DNA of 64,000 bases from Nitrospira sp. (GCA_015709715.1 CP054184.1:3705001-3769000); one strand, 5' to 3'. Positions 1 to 10,087 are shown, counted from the stretch's first letter. The notes: a model not told the origin generated them from the letters alone. Numbers and translations are program-made.

Positions 1-2
1 CC

Positions 3-125
3 GCGATCGAGGAGGCGATCTCGCATCGCCCTGAGGAGGCCAAGCTGCAGACCTATGCAGCGTCACATGACTGGGGTGTGCGGGTGGCAACCATCCTTGC
101 CCAGCTCGGGTTGCAGGCCGGGTAG
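3..125 (+). CDS. 3' end of an upstream gene, probably a glycosyltransferase (partial)
   Basis: An open frame enters from the left edge and stops at TAG 123-125, leaving about 40 residues that end in DWGVRVATILAQLGLQAG. The stretch looks like the C-terminal helix of a group 1 glycosyltransferase, and the next five genes belong to a polysaccharide locus, so a glycosyltransferase is the natural reading. The next gene follows with almost no gap, consistent with one operon. No catalytic motif lies inside the window, so the assignment rests on context. Confidence 0.45.
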   Translation, partial: AIEEAISHRPEEAKLQTYAASHDWGVRVATILAQLGLQAG

Positions 126-160
126 GGATGTGCCAAAAGAATACGACCGACGGAGCGTCC

Positions 161-1378
161 GTGAATATCGTCGTGGTCAGCGATTTTGCCTATGTGAACG
201 GCGGTAACGCGTCCGTCGCCCTCTCGAGTGCGATCAGGTTGGCACAACAGGGAGACGCCGTGACATTGTTTGCCGGAGCCGGTCCCGTCGATCCCCGTAT
301 CGGCTCAAGCGCCATCACCGTGGTCTGTACCGATCAACAGGCCATTGGAGAGGACCCAAAGCGGACACGGGCCATCACCCAGGGGATCTGGAACATCAAG
401 GCTGCGCGAATGATGGCGCAGGTACTCCAGTCTGTGGATCTGGGCCGGACGATCATTCATGTTCATGGATGGGACAAAGTGCTCTCATCGAGCGTTATTC
501 GAACGGCGTTGGCGATGGGCGCGAAGGTCGTCTGCACCTTGCACGACTATGTTTCCGTCTGCCCCAACGGCGGTTTTTATAATCACCCCCACGATGAAAT
601 TTGCCCGCTGAGGCCGATGTCCTTCTCTTGCATTCGCGAAGGATGCGATCGGCGAGGCTATACGCACAAGCTGTGGCGCGTCGCGCGACAAGTCGTTCAG
701 AAACAGTGGGGACTTGTGCCGGACGGAATTCGACATGTCATTGTCGTGTCGGAATTCAGCCGTCGGATCCTCAACCCGTGCCTGTCACCCGCGACCAGAA
801 TACATCACGTTCCAAACATGATCTCCGTGCCGCGTGGCGTTGCAACTTCTCCTCACGAGAGGACCGCCTACGTGATGGTCGGGAGAATGTCACGGGAAAA
901 GGGCCCGCACCTTCTCGCACGCGTGGCGGCGAGGACTGATTGGGATGTGCGATTTGTCGGAGGAGGGGAGAGCTTGGCTGATATCAAGCGAATGGCTCCG
1001 CGGGCCACCGTCACCGGCTGGGTCCCGCACGATCAGGCCATGAAAGAACTTGCGGGTGCTCGGGCACTCGTCTTTCCCTCCTTATGGTATGAAACGGAAG
1101 GTCTTGTGGTGCTCGAAGCTGCGGCGTTGGGCATCCCTGCTATCGTGGCCGACTCCTGTGCGGCTCGAGACCTTGTGAGCGACGGCGACACCGGCCTCTA
1201 TTTTCGAAGCGGCGACGAGCAGTCTCTGCAAGCCGCTATGGCGCGGCTCCAGGACGACCGCCTCGTGCGGCGCTTGGGGGCAGCGGCCTATGACCGCTAT
1301 TGGAAGCACCCGCGATCAATGACGAATCATATTCGCGCTCTCAAACGCGTGTACGAGCTAGTTTTAAACGAGAGCTAA
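161..1378 (+). CDS. GT4-family glycosyltransferase
   Basis: Predicted retaining GT-B glycosyltransferase that adds a sugar to a lipid-linked glycan at the cytoplasmic face of the inner membrane. The N-terminal Rossmann half starts at once (NIVVVSDFAYVNGGNASVAL). The C-terminal half carries VMVGRMSREKGPHLLARVAA and the family E(x7)E region, seen as WYETEGLVVLEAAALG. I chose GTG 161, with ggag at 152-155, because the fold begins there; ATG 128 would add 11 residues with no useful ribosome-binding site. A CPNGGFYNHPHDEICPLRP stretch near residue 145 contains two cysteines. Donor and acceptor cannot be read from the sequence. Confidence 0.8.
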   Translation: MNIVVVSDFAYVNGGNASVALSSAIRLAQQGDAVTLFAGAGPVDPRIGSSAITVVCTDQQAIGEDPKRTRAITQGIWNIKAARMMAQVLQSVDLGRTIIHVHGWDKVLSSSVIRTALAMGAKVVCTLHDYVSVCPNGGFYNHPHDEICPLRPMSFSCIREGCDRRGYTHKLWRVARQVVQKQWGLVPDGIRHVIVVSEFSRRILNPCLSPATRIHHVPNMISVPRGVATSPHERTAYVMVGRMSREKGPHLLARVAARTDWDVRFVGGGESLADIKRMAPRATVTGWVPHDQAMKELAGARALVFPSLWYETEGLVVLEAAALGIPAIVADSCAARDLVSDGDTGLYFRSGDEQSLQAAMARLQDDRLVRRLGAAAYDRYWKHPRSMTNHIRALKRVYELVLNES

Positions 1379-1414
1379 CCGGCGCTTCGTTGGGCTGGCT
1401 ACCTCTGGGCAACG

Positions 1415-4042
1415 ATGAAGACAGTGACCAGGCACAGAGCTGGCATCGATCGAGTGGGATTGGGGGTGCTTGTCCTCCTACTTCTCTCTCCCATCGTGTT
1501 CAAAGTTCGTCTGGCCGACAGTCTGGTGGTTCATCCATTCGTGCCGCTGTTGGCAGTGGCATGGATGTGGACTGCCTGGGTCATTCGAGGGACATTGGGA
1601 TCGATTCGGAATGGTCGCTATGTTGCCGAGTGGCAAGCGTGGAACATTCCGATTGGGCTGTTTGCCCTAGTGATTATTAGCTTAGCGGGATCTTTGGTCC
1701 TGAACGGGATCCGCCTGAACTCGGTTCAATCGGTTGGGTGGCTGCTGTTGATTAAATGGATCCTGTACCTGGCTCCCCTCCCGTTCGCGACATTGCTGGT
1801 GATTCGGACCGGTGTTCATGCCCTCAGGCTCGTGAGTTGGGTGGTGCCCCTCGCCGCCCTCGCGACGATCGGGTACTCCCTTATTCGGTTTATGCAGGCC
1901 CTGGCCGGGCGATACTTCAACGCCTATGTGGACGAGCGGACCACCTACTTCGCCATGGGTATGCTGGGAGAAGTCCTGTCGAGCGAGGGGTTGACGGTTA
2001 GGGCGGATACGATGAGTCACGGGGCCTATGGAATGTATCTGGTTCTCGTGTTGGCCTTCAGTCTCAGTCTGGGGATCTTTCGTGGCTGGAACGGAGTCGT
2101 GCCACCGATCTATGCGGCGGTGCAAGCGGTCCTGCTGTGCCCGCTGTCGGTGCTCGTCGTCTTCATGAGTGGATCACGGTCGAGTCTGGCGCTGTTGGCT
2201 GGCGCCCTGTTCATGATTCTGGCGCTGTTGGTGGTGAATCCCAGCGAAGCCTTGCCTTTGCGACGACGTTTCGGCATGGCTGCGTTGGTCTTGGCGGTGC
2301 CGCTCGGTCTTGCGCTGTTACCGTATACGATCTTTCCGCAACTGGCCACACTCGACCGGATGCATGAGACCTTGCACAGTCCCCTGGAACTCCAAGCTAC
2401 GGTCGAGGGCCGACGGACTCCGGATTTTACGCAGGGGAGCACGGTTCGAGCGGCGGTCCGCAATGTGCAAACTCGGGTATGGTTGTGGGGAAAGTCCATG
2501 CGGTATCTCGCGGATCACCCTCTGAGTCTACTCACGGGGATCGGGTACGACCGTCGGAGATTCGTCGAAGAGGTCGCCGGTCTTCCCTATGAAGGGTACA
2601 ACAGAGAATTTCAAACCGCGCACAATCTGTACCTCGATTTGGCGATCAAGGGCGGGATCGGACCACTTTCCCCGTTGCTTCTGGCGTTGCTCTGGTTGTT
2701 GTGGGTTGCGGTCACCTGTGTCCTGATCCCCGTGAGGAGTGTGAATTCGATTGCGCTGTTGGGGTTGGGGTGGATGTTGTTGGCCTTGTGGCCTCCCCTC
2801 CTTTTGGTTAGTTTCGGGGGGGAGGAACTCCTGACCGACAACCTTCTCTTGCATTGGACTCTGTTTTTTGGATTGGCGCTCGGGCTGTGCGGTGCCGCGT
2901 TGCGATCTTGGCTACCTCGACACATCGTCCACCTGACTGCGACGGCTGGAGTCGGTGGAGGCCCGGCCTACGTCACGGCTCTGGTGCGGCACCAGCTCCG
3001 GCAGGGAAAGCAGATTCGGATCTTCTGCTCCGATGAGAAACCCCATGTGGATCTCTGGCGCGAGTTGGGTGCGCGGGTCACGGTCATGCCTATGCGACAC
3101 CCACGCGTGCTGTCCATTTTGAAGCTGTCCGCCGCGATTTTGCGTGCGCCGGCCCCCATGCATGTGCATGGCCGAGGTGCGGCGTTTTTCGCGGTCTGGG
3201 TCAAACTGCTCATTCGAGTTCCTGTTCTGTATACTCCGCATGGCCCGCACTATGCCTATACCCGCGGGGCGTCGTTTCTCATAGCCTGGTGTATGGAGTA
3301 TGCGTTTCGGCTGGTCTTTGATACGGTTGTGTATGTGTCGCAGGGGGAGCAGGCGATTGCGCAACAACTGAAGCTGCCGGTCCGAGGTTCGCACGTCGTG
3401 CTGTCCGGCCTGATCGATGATCCCTCAATAGGCGAGGGGCGTAAGCCGGAGCGAGGGACCATACGACAGGAATTGGGGTTGTCGCCCGGGCAGTTCGTCA
3501 TCGGCTGGATTGGCCGTTTACATCATCAGAAAGGATTGGACCTGCTCATCGAGTCGATGCCGACGGTCGCGGCGGCCATTTCCCAAGTGGTTTGGGTGGT
3601 GATCGGCGACGGAGAATCGGGTGATCTCGAACGGTATCGGAGGCAGGCGGCGCAAGCCGGAATGACCGAGAGGATCCGATTTGCCGGAGGACGGCCGGAT
3701 GCCCGCCATCTCGCAAATGCATTTGACTTGTACGTATCGACTTCACGATGGGAGGGGTTGCCTTTGGCCCTGCTCGAAGTCATGGCGCAGGGCGTCGCCA
3801 TTGCCGCGAGCGACGTGGTAGGCAACCATGATGTGTTAGATGGGTGGGGGCTCTTGTTCAAACCGAATGACGCTGCTGCAGCCGCACAGGCTCAGGTTAC
3901 TCTGGCACGAGACGCGTCGATGCGGAAGGCCCTCACTGAGCGAGGTCGCTCAGTGCTTCGCGAGCGATTCATGCTCCCACGGATGTTGAGCGATATGGAT
4001 GGGGTCTATGGCGAAGTCCTTGGCCGGGAGGTGTCAGTGTGA
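1415..4042 (+). CDS. Fused O-antigen polymerase/ligase (Wzy/WaaL-like) and GT4 glycosyltransferase
   Basis: One uninterrupted 875-residue frame contains two proteins that are usually separate. Residues about 1-495 are very hydrophobic, with some 10-12 likely membrane segments and a large periplasmic loop, as in O-antigen ligase/polymerase (Wzy_C) proteins. At about residue 502 a GT-B enzyme starts (HIVHLTATAGVGGGPAYVTA), with WIGRLHHQKGLDLLIESMP near 695 and the E(x7)E region SRWEGLPLALLEVMAQGV near 780. The membrane half would polymerise or transfer glycan in the periplasm while the GT half works in the cytoplasm. The stop overlaps the next gene. No frame change or internal start suggests two proteins, but a mis-joined assembly cannot be excluded. 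Confidence 0.82.
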   Translation: MKTVTRHRAGIDRVGLGVLVLLLLSPIVFKVRLADSLVVHPFVPLLAVAWMWTAWVIRGTLGSIRNGRYVAEWQAWNIPIGLFALVIISLAGSLVLNGIRLNSVQSVGWLLLIKWILYLAPLPFATLLVIRTGVHALRLVSWVVPLAALATIGYSLIRFMQALAGRYFNAYVDERTTYFAMGMLGEVLSSEGLTVRADTMSHGAYGMYLVLVLAFSLSLGIFRGWNGVVPPIYAAVQAVLLCPLSVLVVFMSGSRSSLALLAGALFMILALLVVNPSEALPLRRRFGMAALVLAVPLGLALLPYTIFPQLATLDRMHETLHSPLELQATVEGRRTPDFTQGSTVRAAVRNVQTRVWLWGKSMRYLADHPLSLLTGIGYDRRRFVEEVAGLPYEGYNREFQTAHNLYLDLAIKGGIGPLSPLLLALLWLLWVAVTCVLIPVRSVNSIALLGLGWMLLALWPPLLLVSFGGEELLTDNLLLHWTLFFGLALGLCGAALRSWLPRHIVHLTATAGVGGGPAYVTALVRHQLRQGKQIRIFCSDEKPHVDLWRELGARVTVMPMRHPRVLSILKLSAAILRAPAPMHVHGRGAAFFAVWVKLLIRVPVLYTPHGPHYAYTRGASFLIAWCMEYAFRLVFDTVVYVSQGEQAIAQQLKLPVRGSHVVLSGLIDDPSIGEGRKPERGTIRQELGLSPGQFVIGWIGRLHHQKGLDLLIESMPTVAAAISQVVWVVIGDGESGDLERYRRQAAQAGMTERIRFAGGRPDARHLANAFDLYVSTSRWEGLPLALLEVMAQGVAIAASDVVGNHDVLDGWGLLFKPNDAAAAAQAQVTLARDASMRKALTERGRSVLRERFMLPRMLSDMDGVYGEVLGREVSV

Positions 4043-5397
4043 AAGGGCTTTTGGCCCGAACCCCTCTGGAGGAGATCGGCGCGAGGCTTGGAAAAACCGT
4101 CGTGCCGTTGGTGGCATCGGATGCCTTTGTGCAGGGCTGCCGATATGCCTTGATCGCTTACCTTGGGTATGTCTCGTTTGCTCTCCTGGGATCCTATCTA
4201 TTTGGGGCTGCGATTGGAGCCTTGATAGGGGGCGCGACCGATTTCGGCATCAATCAACATTGGCTTCGGCTGGGCTCCGGTTCCGATGCGCTCACGAGAC
4301 AGATATTTTTGAGGGTACTGCTCGTCAAGCTTGGGTTGTTGCTCATCCAGGTCGCCGCCTTTGTGTTGTTGATAGGGGGATTCTGGAGTCGATCGTTTCC
4401 CCTGATGATGGTGATTGGTTTCGTCATGGCGAATCTCCATGCGTTCGCCGAAGCCGGCGAGGCGGTGGGGTTTCTCTCTTATCGGTATGGTCTTGTGGCG
4501 TGGATGCGTGTGTTCGTGGGGACGGTTATGTACGCGGCGCCGGTAGGATACGCCTTCATCGTAGGCGCCCCATCAGGGGCGGAGGCCATTCATGCAGCCT
4601 TGCGGATCGGGAGTTTCGCCGGTCTTCTGGTTGTGTCCGGATATTTATGGAAGACATACCGAATGTTGGCGGACTTCCCCGGATCGAGAGGGGGGTACTT
4701 CACCACTTGGCGTGCAGCGCGGTGGCTGGGGATGAACCAGCTTGCAATCGTGGTCGATGTACGGGCACCCCTCATTCTTTTGGGCATCTTGCTAGGTGAG
4801 GCTGCCGTGGGGCTGTATGGATTGATCCAGCGTACGACCGCCGTCGTGGAGCTGGCTTGGGCGTCGCTGTCCAAACTCTTGCTGAAGTCCTATGCGGAAG
4901 AAGCTGCCACGCAGGGTAGTGGACTGTTGCGCCATCATGTTGTGCGAGCGAGTTGGGTAACGGGTCTCGTCATGGCCGTCGGCGGCACTGCCGTTTGGGT
5001 TGGCAGCCGGTTGTTGGAGCAACAGGGTGGATGGTCTCAGGATCTGCAAACCAGTTTCGGACTGTTGCGATGGGCGACGGTCGCGATCGGCTTGAGCTCG
5101 TTGAAGCGGCCAGTTCTGCTAGGCTTGATTGCCATGCGTCGTGAACGAGACGTCTGCGCCGTCAACCTCCTGTCGGCCGTGGCCGGATTGATGTCGATTC
5201 CGTTCTTGATTTGGTCTCTGGGCATCTGGGGTCCCATTGTCGCGGCAGTGGTGCTGGAAGCCATGGCATTGCTGCTGCTGTTGTCCTTCTTTCGCGCCGC
5301 GCAGCAAAGATGTGGAGAGGGGGGGCTTGAACCGATACTCGCCGGAGACGGTCATTGGGTGTCGCGAGAGGTGGCTGGCTCCGGACAATGTCAGTGA
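4039..5397 (+). CDS. Polysaccharide flippase, Wzx/MATE-like
   Basis: 452 residues with about 12 hydrophobic segments and short loops, as in Wzx-type lipid-linked oligosaccharide flippases, which move undecaprenyl-linked repeat units from the inner to the outer leaflet of the cytoplasmic membrane. The start is GTG 4039, overlapping the TGA of the polymerase-GT fusion (GTGA) and preceded by gggaggtg at 4026-4033, a typical sign of translational coupling. Its position between a polymerase and a glycosyltransferase supports the role. Sequence divergence within this family is high, so the substrate is unknown; a lipid II-flippase type is less likely in this context. Confidence 0.78.
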   Translation: MKGLLARTPLEEIGARLGKTVVPLVASDAFVQGCRYALIAYLGYVSFALLGSYLFGAAIGALIGGATDFGINQHWLRLGSGSDALTRQIFLRVLLVKLGLLLIQVAAFVLLIGGFWSRSFPLMMVIGFVMANLHAFAEAGEAVGFLSYRYGLVAWMRVFVGTVMYAAPVGYAFIVGAPSGAEAIHAALRIGSFAGLLVVSGYLWKTYRMLADFPGSRGGYFTTWRAARWLGMNQLAIVVDVRAPLILLGILLGEAAVGLYGLIQRTTAVVELAWASLSKLLLKSYAEEAATQGSGLLRHHVVRASWVTGLVMAVGGTAVWVGSRLLEQQGGWSQDLQTSFGLLRWATVAIGLSSLKRPVLLGLIAMRRERDVCAVNLLSAVAGLMSIPFLIWSLGIWGPIVAAVVLEAMALLLLLSFFRAAQQRCGEGGLEPILAGDGHWVSREVAGSGQCQ

Positions 5398-6563
5398 AAG
5401 TCGCCATTGTCCATGATTGGCTGACCGGCATGCGTGGCGGGGAACGCTGTCTCGAAGCCTTTTGTGAGGTGTTTCCCGAGGCGGACCTCTATACCCTGCT
5501 GTACATCAAGGGGAGCGTGGCGCCCGCTATCGAACGCCACCGCATCCACACGAGCTTCATTCAGTCGCTGCCCTTCGCCGGCAAGGCCTATCGCTATTAC
5601 CTGCCGCTGTTTCCTATGGCGATCGAGAGCCTCCGTCTTACTTCCTATGACCTGGTGCTGAGTTCGAGCCATTGTGTGGCCAAGGGCATTCGGCCCCCGC
5701 GGGGGGCGCGGCACCTCTGTTATATCCACGCGCCGATGCGCTACGTATGGGACCAGTTCGAGAGCTATGCGGGCGGCGGACAATCCGGTCTGGTGGCACG
5801 GGTGGGCATGGGGCTGTTTCGAGCCCGTCTGCAGGCTTGGGACGTAGCCTCTGCTGCACGGGTGGATCAGTTCGTGGCCAACTCCCTGAATATCGCCAAG
5901 AAGGTTCAGCGATACTATGGTCGCCCCGCCTCCGTGCTCCATCCGCCCGTGGATTGGCAGGCCTTTCGGGCCTCGGATCGTGCGGAAGATTTTTATTTGA
6001 TGGTGACGGCCTTCGCTCCGTACAAGCGGATTGATCTGGCCATTCAGGCATGCAATGGTATGAAACGGCGATTGAAGATCATCGGGAAAGGACAGGAAGA
6101 AGTGAGATTGCGGAAGTTGGCCGGTCCGACGGTGGAATTTCTCGGTTGGCAGCCGGACGAGGTGGTGCGGGAACACTACATGCGTTGTCGGGCACTGCTC
6201 TTCCCGGGCGAGGAGGATTTTGGTATCGTCCCTCTTGAAGCGATGGCATGCGGCAAGCCAGTGATTGCGTTCGGCCGGGGCGGTGTGCTGGAAACGGTCG
6301 TGCCGTTGGTGGCACCCATGGTCGGAGAGAAGGGAACTCTGCGCGTAAGACCAGCAGGAGATCGGTCTCCTCAGCCTCCCACCGGAATCTTCTTTGACGC
6401 TCAAACAGTGGCTGCGGTTGCGGAAGCGATCGAGACGTTCGAGCGACACCGTGCGGAGTTTGATTCATCCGCCATCCGAGCATACGTCGCGGGTTTTGAT
6501 CGAACAGTGTTCAAGGCGCGGCTGAGTGAACTGGCTCGGGCAGTGGTAGCGGGAACGGATTGA
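5388..6563 (+). CDS. GT4-family glycosyltransferase, possibly a mannosyltransferase
   Basis: 391-residue GT-B enzyme. The N-terminus (KVAIVHDWLTGMRGGERCLE) and the segment HLCYIHAPMRYVWDQF are typical of a GT4 subgroup that contains GDP-mannose-dependent enzymes such as WbaZ. The C-terminal E(x7)E region is seen as FPGEEDFGIVPLEAMACGKP, and FAPYKRIDLAI marks the second domain. ATG 5388 was chosen because the fold starts there; it overlaps the flippase stop (5395-5397). GDP-mannose as donor is an inference strengthened by manC and manB 3-5 kb downstream. Confidence 0.8.
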   Translation: MSVKVAIVHDWLTGMRGGERCLEAFCEVFPEADLYTLLYIKGSVAPAIERHRIHTSFIQSLPFAGKAYRYYLPLFPMAIESLRLTSYDLVLSSSHCVAKGIRPPRGARHLCYIHAPMRYVWDQFESYAGGGQSGLVARVGMGLFRARLQAWDVASAARVDQFVANSLNIAKKVQRYYGRPASVLHPPVDWQAFRASDRAEDFYLMVTAFAPYKRIDLAIQACNGMKRRLKIIGKGQEEVRLRKLAGPTVEFLGWQPDEVVREHYMRCRALLFPGEEDFGIVPLEAMACGKPVIAFGRGGVLETVVPLVAPMVGEKGTLRVRPAGDRSPQPPTGIFFDAQTVAAVAEAIETFERHRAEFDSSAIRAYVAGFDRTVFKARLSELARAVVAGTD

Positions 6564-6575
6564 CTGCGACGATCA

Positions 6576-7973
6576 ATGCTCAAACGACACTCGCAATTTC
6601 TCAAGAGCGTGCTCTTTCTATTCGATCTGGGATTGATCTGCGCCTGTTGGGTCGGCGCCTATTACCTGCGGTTTTCTGATCTCGCGGCGGCGCCCAAGGG
6701 GGTTCCGCCCCTGCCCATGTACCTCTGGCTGCTCATCCCCATCGTGGGGGTCTGGGGGATTTCCTTCCAAGCCTTCGACCTCTATCGTCCGCGGCGCATG
6801 GGGACGCACCTCGCCGAGTTCCTGGATGTAGCCAAGGCCAATACCCTGTCCGTGTTGATCCTCGTCGCGCTGACGTTTTTTATCCGCCAGTACGAATACT
6901 CACGGTTGGTCCTCCTCTACTTCTGGCTGCTCAATCTCCTCGCCCTGGGATTTTCCCGCGTGCTCTTCAGGGAGGCGCTGCGTTTTCTGCGGCGCCAAGG
7001 CTATAACCAGCGGCATGCGTTGGTCGTCGGGGCTGGGCGGCTCGGCCGTCGCGTAGTGGATGCATTGGCGCGGCATCCGGAGCTGGGCGTGAAGGTGCAT
7101 GGGTATCTGAGTTCCGCGTCGCGGGTCGTGGGAGATCGAATCAACAACGTGCCCGTTCTCGGCCGGTACGACGACTTGCTGGACCGGGTGCAATCGGGCA
7201 TCGACATCGTATTCGTCTGCCTGCCTCCTGAGGATGAGCCCTGGGCCGAAAAGATGTTTGCCGTGCTGTCCAATACGATGGTGGAGGTGAAGGCCCTTCC
7301 CGCGATCTGCGAGTTCGTGAGTCTGCGGGCGGAGGCCGAGATCTTCGAAGGGTTGCCCCTGATCACGCTCCAGGGGTCGCCGTTGCACGGCTGGAACCTC
7401 GTGATCAAGCGGGCCATGGACGTCGTCGGCGCGACTGCGGCCCTGCTGTTGTTTTCGCCGGTCCTACTGGGCGTCGCGGCGCTGGTGAAGCTGACGTCTC
7501 CTGGGCCGATTTTCTTTCGGCAGTTGCGCATGGGTTTGGACGGTCAGGCGTTTGAGATGTTGAAGTTTCGCTCCATGAAGGTCGATGCGGAATCGGAAAC
7601 CGGACCGGTGTGGACGCAACCCAATGACGATCGACGCACCCCCATCGGGGCGTTTTTGCGTCGCACCAGCCTCGATGAGCTGCCGCAGTTTTGGAATGTC
7701 TTGCGGGGAGAGATGAGCATCGTGGGCCCCAGGCCGGAGCGGCCTGAATTCATCGCTCGGTTTCGGGAGACCTTGCCGCAATACATGTTGCGCCACAAGA
7801 TGAAGGCCGGCATTACCGGTTGGGCGCAGGTCAACGGCTGGCGAGGCAATACCTCGCTGGAGCGGCGCATCGAGCACGACCTCTATTACATCGAGCATTG
7901 GTCGATGTGGTTCGACATCAAGATCATGTGGCTGACCCTGTGGAGAGGCTTCATCCATCGACATGCCTACTAA
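6576..7973 (+). CDS. Undecaprenyl-phosphate sugar-1-phosphate transferase (WcaJ/CpsE-like)
   Basis: Initiating enzyme of polysaccharide synthesis: transfers a hexose-1-phosphate from a nucleotide sugar to undecaprenyl phosphate at the inner membrane. The 465 residues show the full two-part architecture: four or five membrane segments at about 10-130, a Rossmann-like CoA_binding_3 middle ([18 protein letters not shown], about 145-245), one membrane segment ([20 protein letters not shown]), and the sugar-transferase catalytic domain with [26 protein letters not shown] and [20 protein letters not shown]. It starts at ATG 6576, 12 bases after the preceding stop. Confidence 0.9.
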   Translation: MLKRHSQFLKSVLFLFDLGLICACWVGAYYLRFSDLAAAPKGVPPLPMYLWLLIPIVGVWGISFQAFDLYRPRRMGTHLAEFLDVAKANTLSVLILVALTFFIRQYEYSRLVLLYFWLLNLLALGFSRVLFREALRFLRRQGYNQRHALVVGAGRLGRRVVDALARHPELGVKVHGYLSSASRVVGDRINNVPVLGRYDDLLDRVQSGIDIVFVCLPPEDEPWAEKMFAVLSNTMVEVKALPAICEFVSLRAEAEIFEGLPLITLQGSPLHGWNLVIKRAMDVVGATAALLLFSPVLLGVAALVKLTSPGPIFFRQLRMGLDGQAFEMLKFRSMKVDAESETGPVWTQPNDDRRTPIGAFLRRTSLDELPQFWNVLRGEMSIVGPRPERPEFIARFRETLPQYMLRHKMKAGITGWAQVNGWRGNTSLERRIEHDLYYIEHWSMWFDIKIMWLTLWRGFIHRHAY

Positions 7974-8057
7974 GCGTCTTTCCTGATAGCGGCGGTCGAG
8001 TTGTCTTGTGTTTCCTCCGTTGCCTTGTTAACATCGGGCTCAATCGAAAGCCGCCGC

Positions 8058-8597
8058 ATGCCCAGTACAGGTCGTCGTCGACACGCCCCATCCCGCTCAC
8101 GTGCTTCCTTGCCACGGATTCTGCGAGGCATTCGTCTGTTCGCCACGGATGTCGACGGGGTCTTGACCGACGCCGGGATGTACTACGCGGAATCCGGCGA
8201 CGAATGGAAGAAGTTCAACACGCGCGACGGTATGGGCATCAAGTTGTTGCAGAAGGCCGGCCTGTTGACGGCGATCATTACCCAAGAGTCCACCAAGATC
8301 GTCATGCGTCGTGCCCAGAAGCTGACGATTCCCGAGGTGCATCAAGGGGCATTCGACAAACTGGCCGTGTTGCAGGATCTGATTGCGCGGCATGGATTGT
8401 CGATGACCGAGGTGGCCTACATGGGTGACGACGTCAATGACCTGCAGGCCTTGGCAGCGGCGGGATTTTCGGCCGCCCCGGCCGATGCTACGGTACCTGT
8501 CCTGAAAACCGTGCGGTATGTGTGTAAGAAGAAGGGTGGAGAGGGAGCCGTGCGGGAAGTGGCCGATCTCATCCTGGCCGCCCGGCAGCGGGGATGA
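8058..8597 (+). CDS. kdsC: KdsC-like HAD phosphatase (KDO-8-phosphate phosphatase family)
   Basis: Small HAD enzyme without a cap, about 179 residues. Motif I is DVDGVLTDAG (two aspartates) and the late motif GDDVNDLQAL supplies the metal ligands; KKFNTRDGMGIKLLQKAG is a signature of the KdsC family. The family dephosphorylates 3-deoxy-D-manno-octulosonate-8-phosphate for lipopolysaccharide core synthesis; related members act on other sialic-type acid phosphates, so the substrate is provisional. ATG 8058 was chosen; an upstream in-frame start at 8001 would add 19 unlikely residues. The ManC gene follows, overlapping or nearly so. Confidence 0.75.
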   Translation: MPSTGRRRHAPSRSRASLPRILRGIRLFATDVDGVLTDAGMYYAESGDEWKKFNTRDGMGIKLLQKAGLLTAIITQESTKIVMRRAQKLTIPEVHQGAFDKLAVLQDLIARHGLSMTEVAYMGDDVNDLQALAAAGFSAAPADATVPVLKTVRYVCKKKGGEGAVREVADLILAARQRG

Positions 8598-8632
8598 GCG
8601 GAACCTCCCCGACGGAAAGTGAGCACGATTGC

Positions 8633-10087
8633 ATGAGCAGGCATGACCATCTCTACCCAGTGATTTTGGCCGGCGGCAGCGGAACGCGATTCTGGCCCTT
8701 GAGCCGGCATCTGTATCCCAAGCAGTTGTTGCGCATCATCGGCGACGAAACGCTCATTCAGCAGACGGTACGACGGGTATTGGGCTGTGCGGATCCTCGG
8801 CACGTGATGATCTCAACGAATCCCGGGCAGGCCGATTCCATTCGTGTCCAACTGGGAGAATGGAAATCCGATCTGAAAGACAACTATGTCATCGAGCCGG
8901 TGGGGCGGAATACGGCGCCGGCCATTGCGCTGGTGGCGGCGGAACTCCTACGTCGAGATCCCGATGCGTTGATGCTCGTCCTGCCGGCCGACCATGTGGT
9001 GACGGGGGAGAAGGCCTTCCAGGATGCGGTGTCGCTGGGGATGACCCTTGCCCTGCAAGGGCATCTGGTGACGTTCGGGATCAAGCCGATCAGGCCCGAG
9101 ACGGGGTATGGGTACATCCAACCGAACCGTCGGACGACGTTGGCCAAGAAGGGGCGGTTGGTCGGACATCCGGTCGCGCGCTTCGTCGAAAAGCCAGATC
9201 GAACCAAGGCGATGCAGTATCTGCGTGGCGGGAACTATTTCTGGAACAGCGGGATGTTTCTCTGGAAAGCCGCGACCATTCGTGAAGAAATCGCCCGGCA
9301 CCAGCCGCTCTTGGCCAAGGCGATGCGGAAGGTCGAGGCCCTCGTGGTATCCGGTGCCGAACCGGGTCTCATCGAAGCCGCCTACAAAAAAGTGCCGTCC
9401 GTCTCGATCGACAACGGCGTGATGGAACAATCGTCCAAGGCCGCCATGATCCCCGTGGCTTTCGGTTGGTCCGATGTCGGCAACTGGAGTAGTTTGGAAG
9501 AGGTGGCTTCCAAGGACAAGGCCGGCAACGTGGTCAGCGGCCGAGTCATCGACTTGGACAGTTCGAACTCGGTGCTCTATGCCGATCGCCGGGTGGTGGC
9601 GACGATCGGCCTCTCGGATATGGTCGTGGTGGACACCCCGGATGCCACGCTGGTCTGCCCGAAGTCCCGCTCGCAGGACGTCAAGCGGATGGTGGAGATT
9701 CTGAAACAGCAGGGGGCGCCCGAACATCTGGAACATGTGACGGTCTTCCGACCTTGGGGTGCGTACACTGTGTTGGAAGAGGGGCCCGGCTACAAGGTGA
9801 AGCGCGTGACGGTGAATCCCGGCGGGCGGTTGTCGCTGCAACTGCACCATAAGCGAAGCGAGCATTGGGTGGTGATCGCGGGGGCGGCTCGCGTGATCAG
9901 AGGCGACGACCTATTGGATCTGCGCGTCGGGCAGAGCATCGCGATTCCCGTCGAGACGCCGCATCGGCTGGAAAATCCCGGTACGGAAACCTTGCACATC
10001 ATCGAGGTGCAAAACGGGCCCTACCTTGGTGAAGATGATATCGTGCGGTTTCAGGACGACTATGGGCGGCTCAACCGAGTAAGGTAG
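8633..10087 (+). CDS. manC: Mannose-1-phosphate guanylyltransferase / mannose-6-phosphate isomerase
   Basis: Bifunctional type II enzyme of GDP-mannose synthesis in the cytosol: isomerises fructose-6-P to mannose-6-P and joins mannose-1-P to GTP. The nucleotidyltransferase domain opens with PVILAGGSGTRFWPLSR, followed by VEPVGRNTAPAIA-type and FVEKPD motifs, and WNSGMFLW. The C-terminal cupin isomerase domain has LQLHHKRSEHWVVI and the metal-binding PVETPHRLENPG. ATG 8633 gives a 484-residue protein of family length; ATG 8594, which overlaps the preceding stop, would add 13 residues. The manB-like gene follows after eight bases. Confidence 0.92.
   Translation: MSRHDHLYPVILAGGSGTRFWPLSRHLYPKQLLRIIGDETLIQQTVRRVLGCADPRHVMISTNPGQADSIRVQLGEWKSDLKDNYVIEPVGRNTAPAIALVAAELLRRDPDALMLVLPADHVVTGEKAFQDAVSLGMTLALQGHLVTFGIKPIRPETGYGYIQPNRRTTLAKKGRLVGHPVARFVEKPDRTKAMQYLRGGNYFWNSGMFLWKAATIREEIARHQPLLAKAMRKVEALVVSGAEPGLIEAAYKKVPSVSIDNGVMEQSSKAAMIPVAFGWSDVGNWSSLEEVASKDKAGNVVSGRVIDLDSSNSVLYADRRVVATIGLSDMVVVDTPDATLVCPKSRSQDVKRMVEILKQQGAPEHLEHVTVFRPWGAYTVLEEGPGYKVKRVTVNPGGRLSLQLHHKRSEHWVVIAGAARVIRGDDLLDLRVGQSIAIPVETPHRLENPGTETLHIIEVQNGPYLGEDDIVRFQDDYGRLNRVR

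Noticed and set aside
5391..6449. 352-codon minus-strand ORF over the glycosyltransferase
   Set aside because: The + strand holds a clear GT4 enzyme; the reverse frame has His/Arg-rich noise typical of GC-rich antisense DNA.
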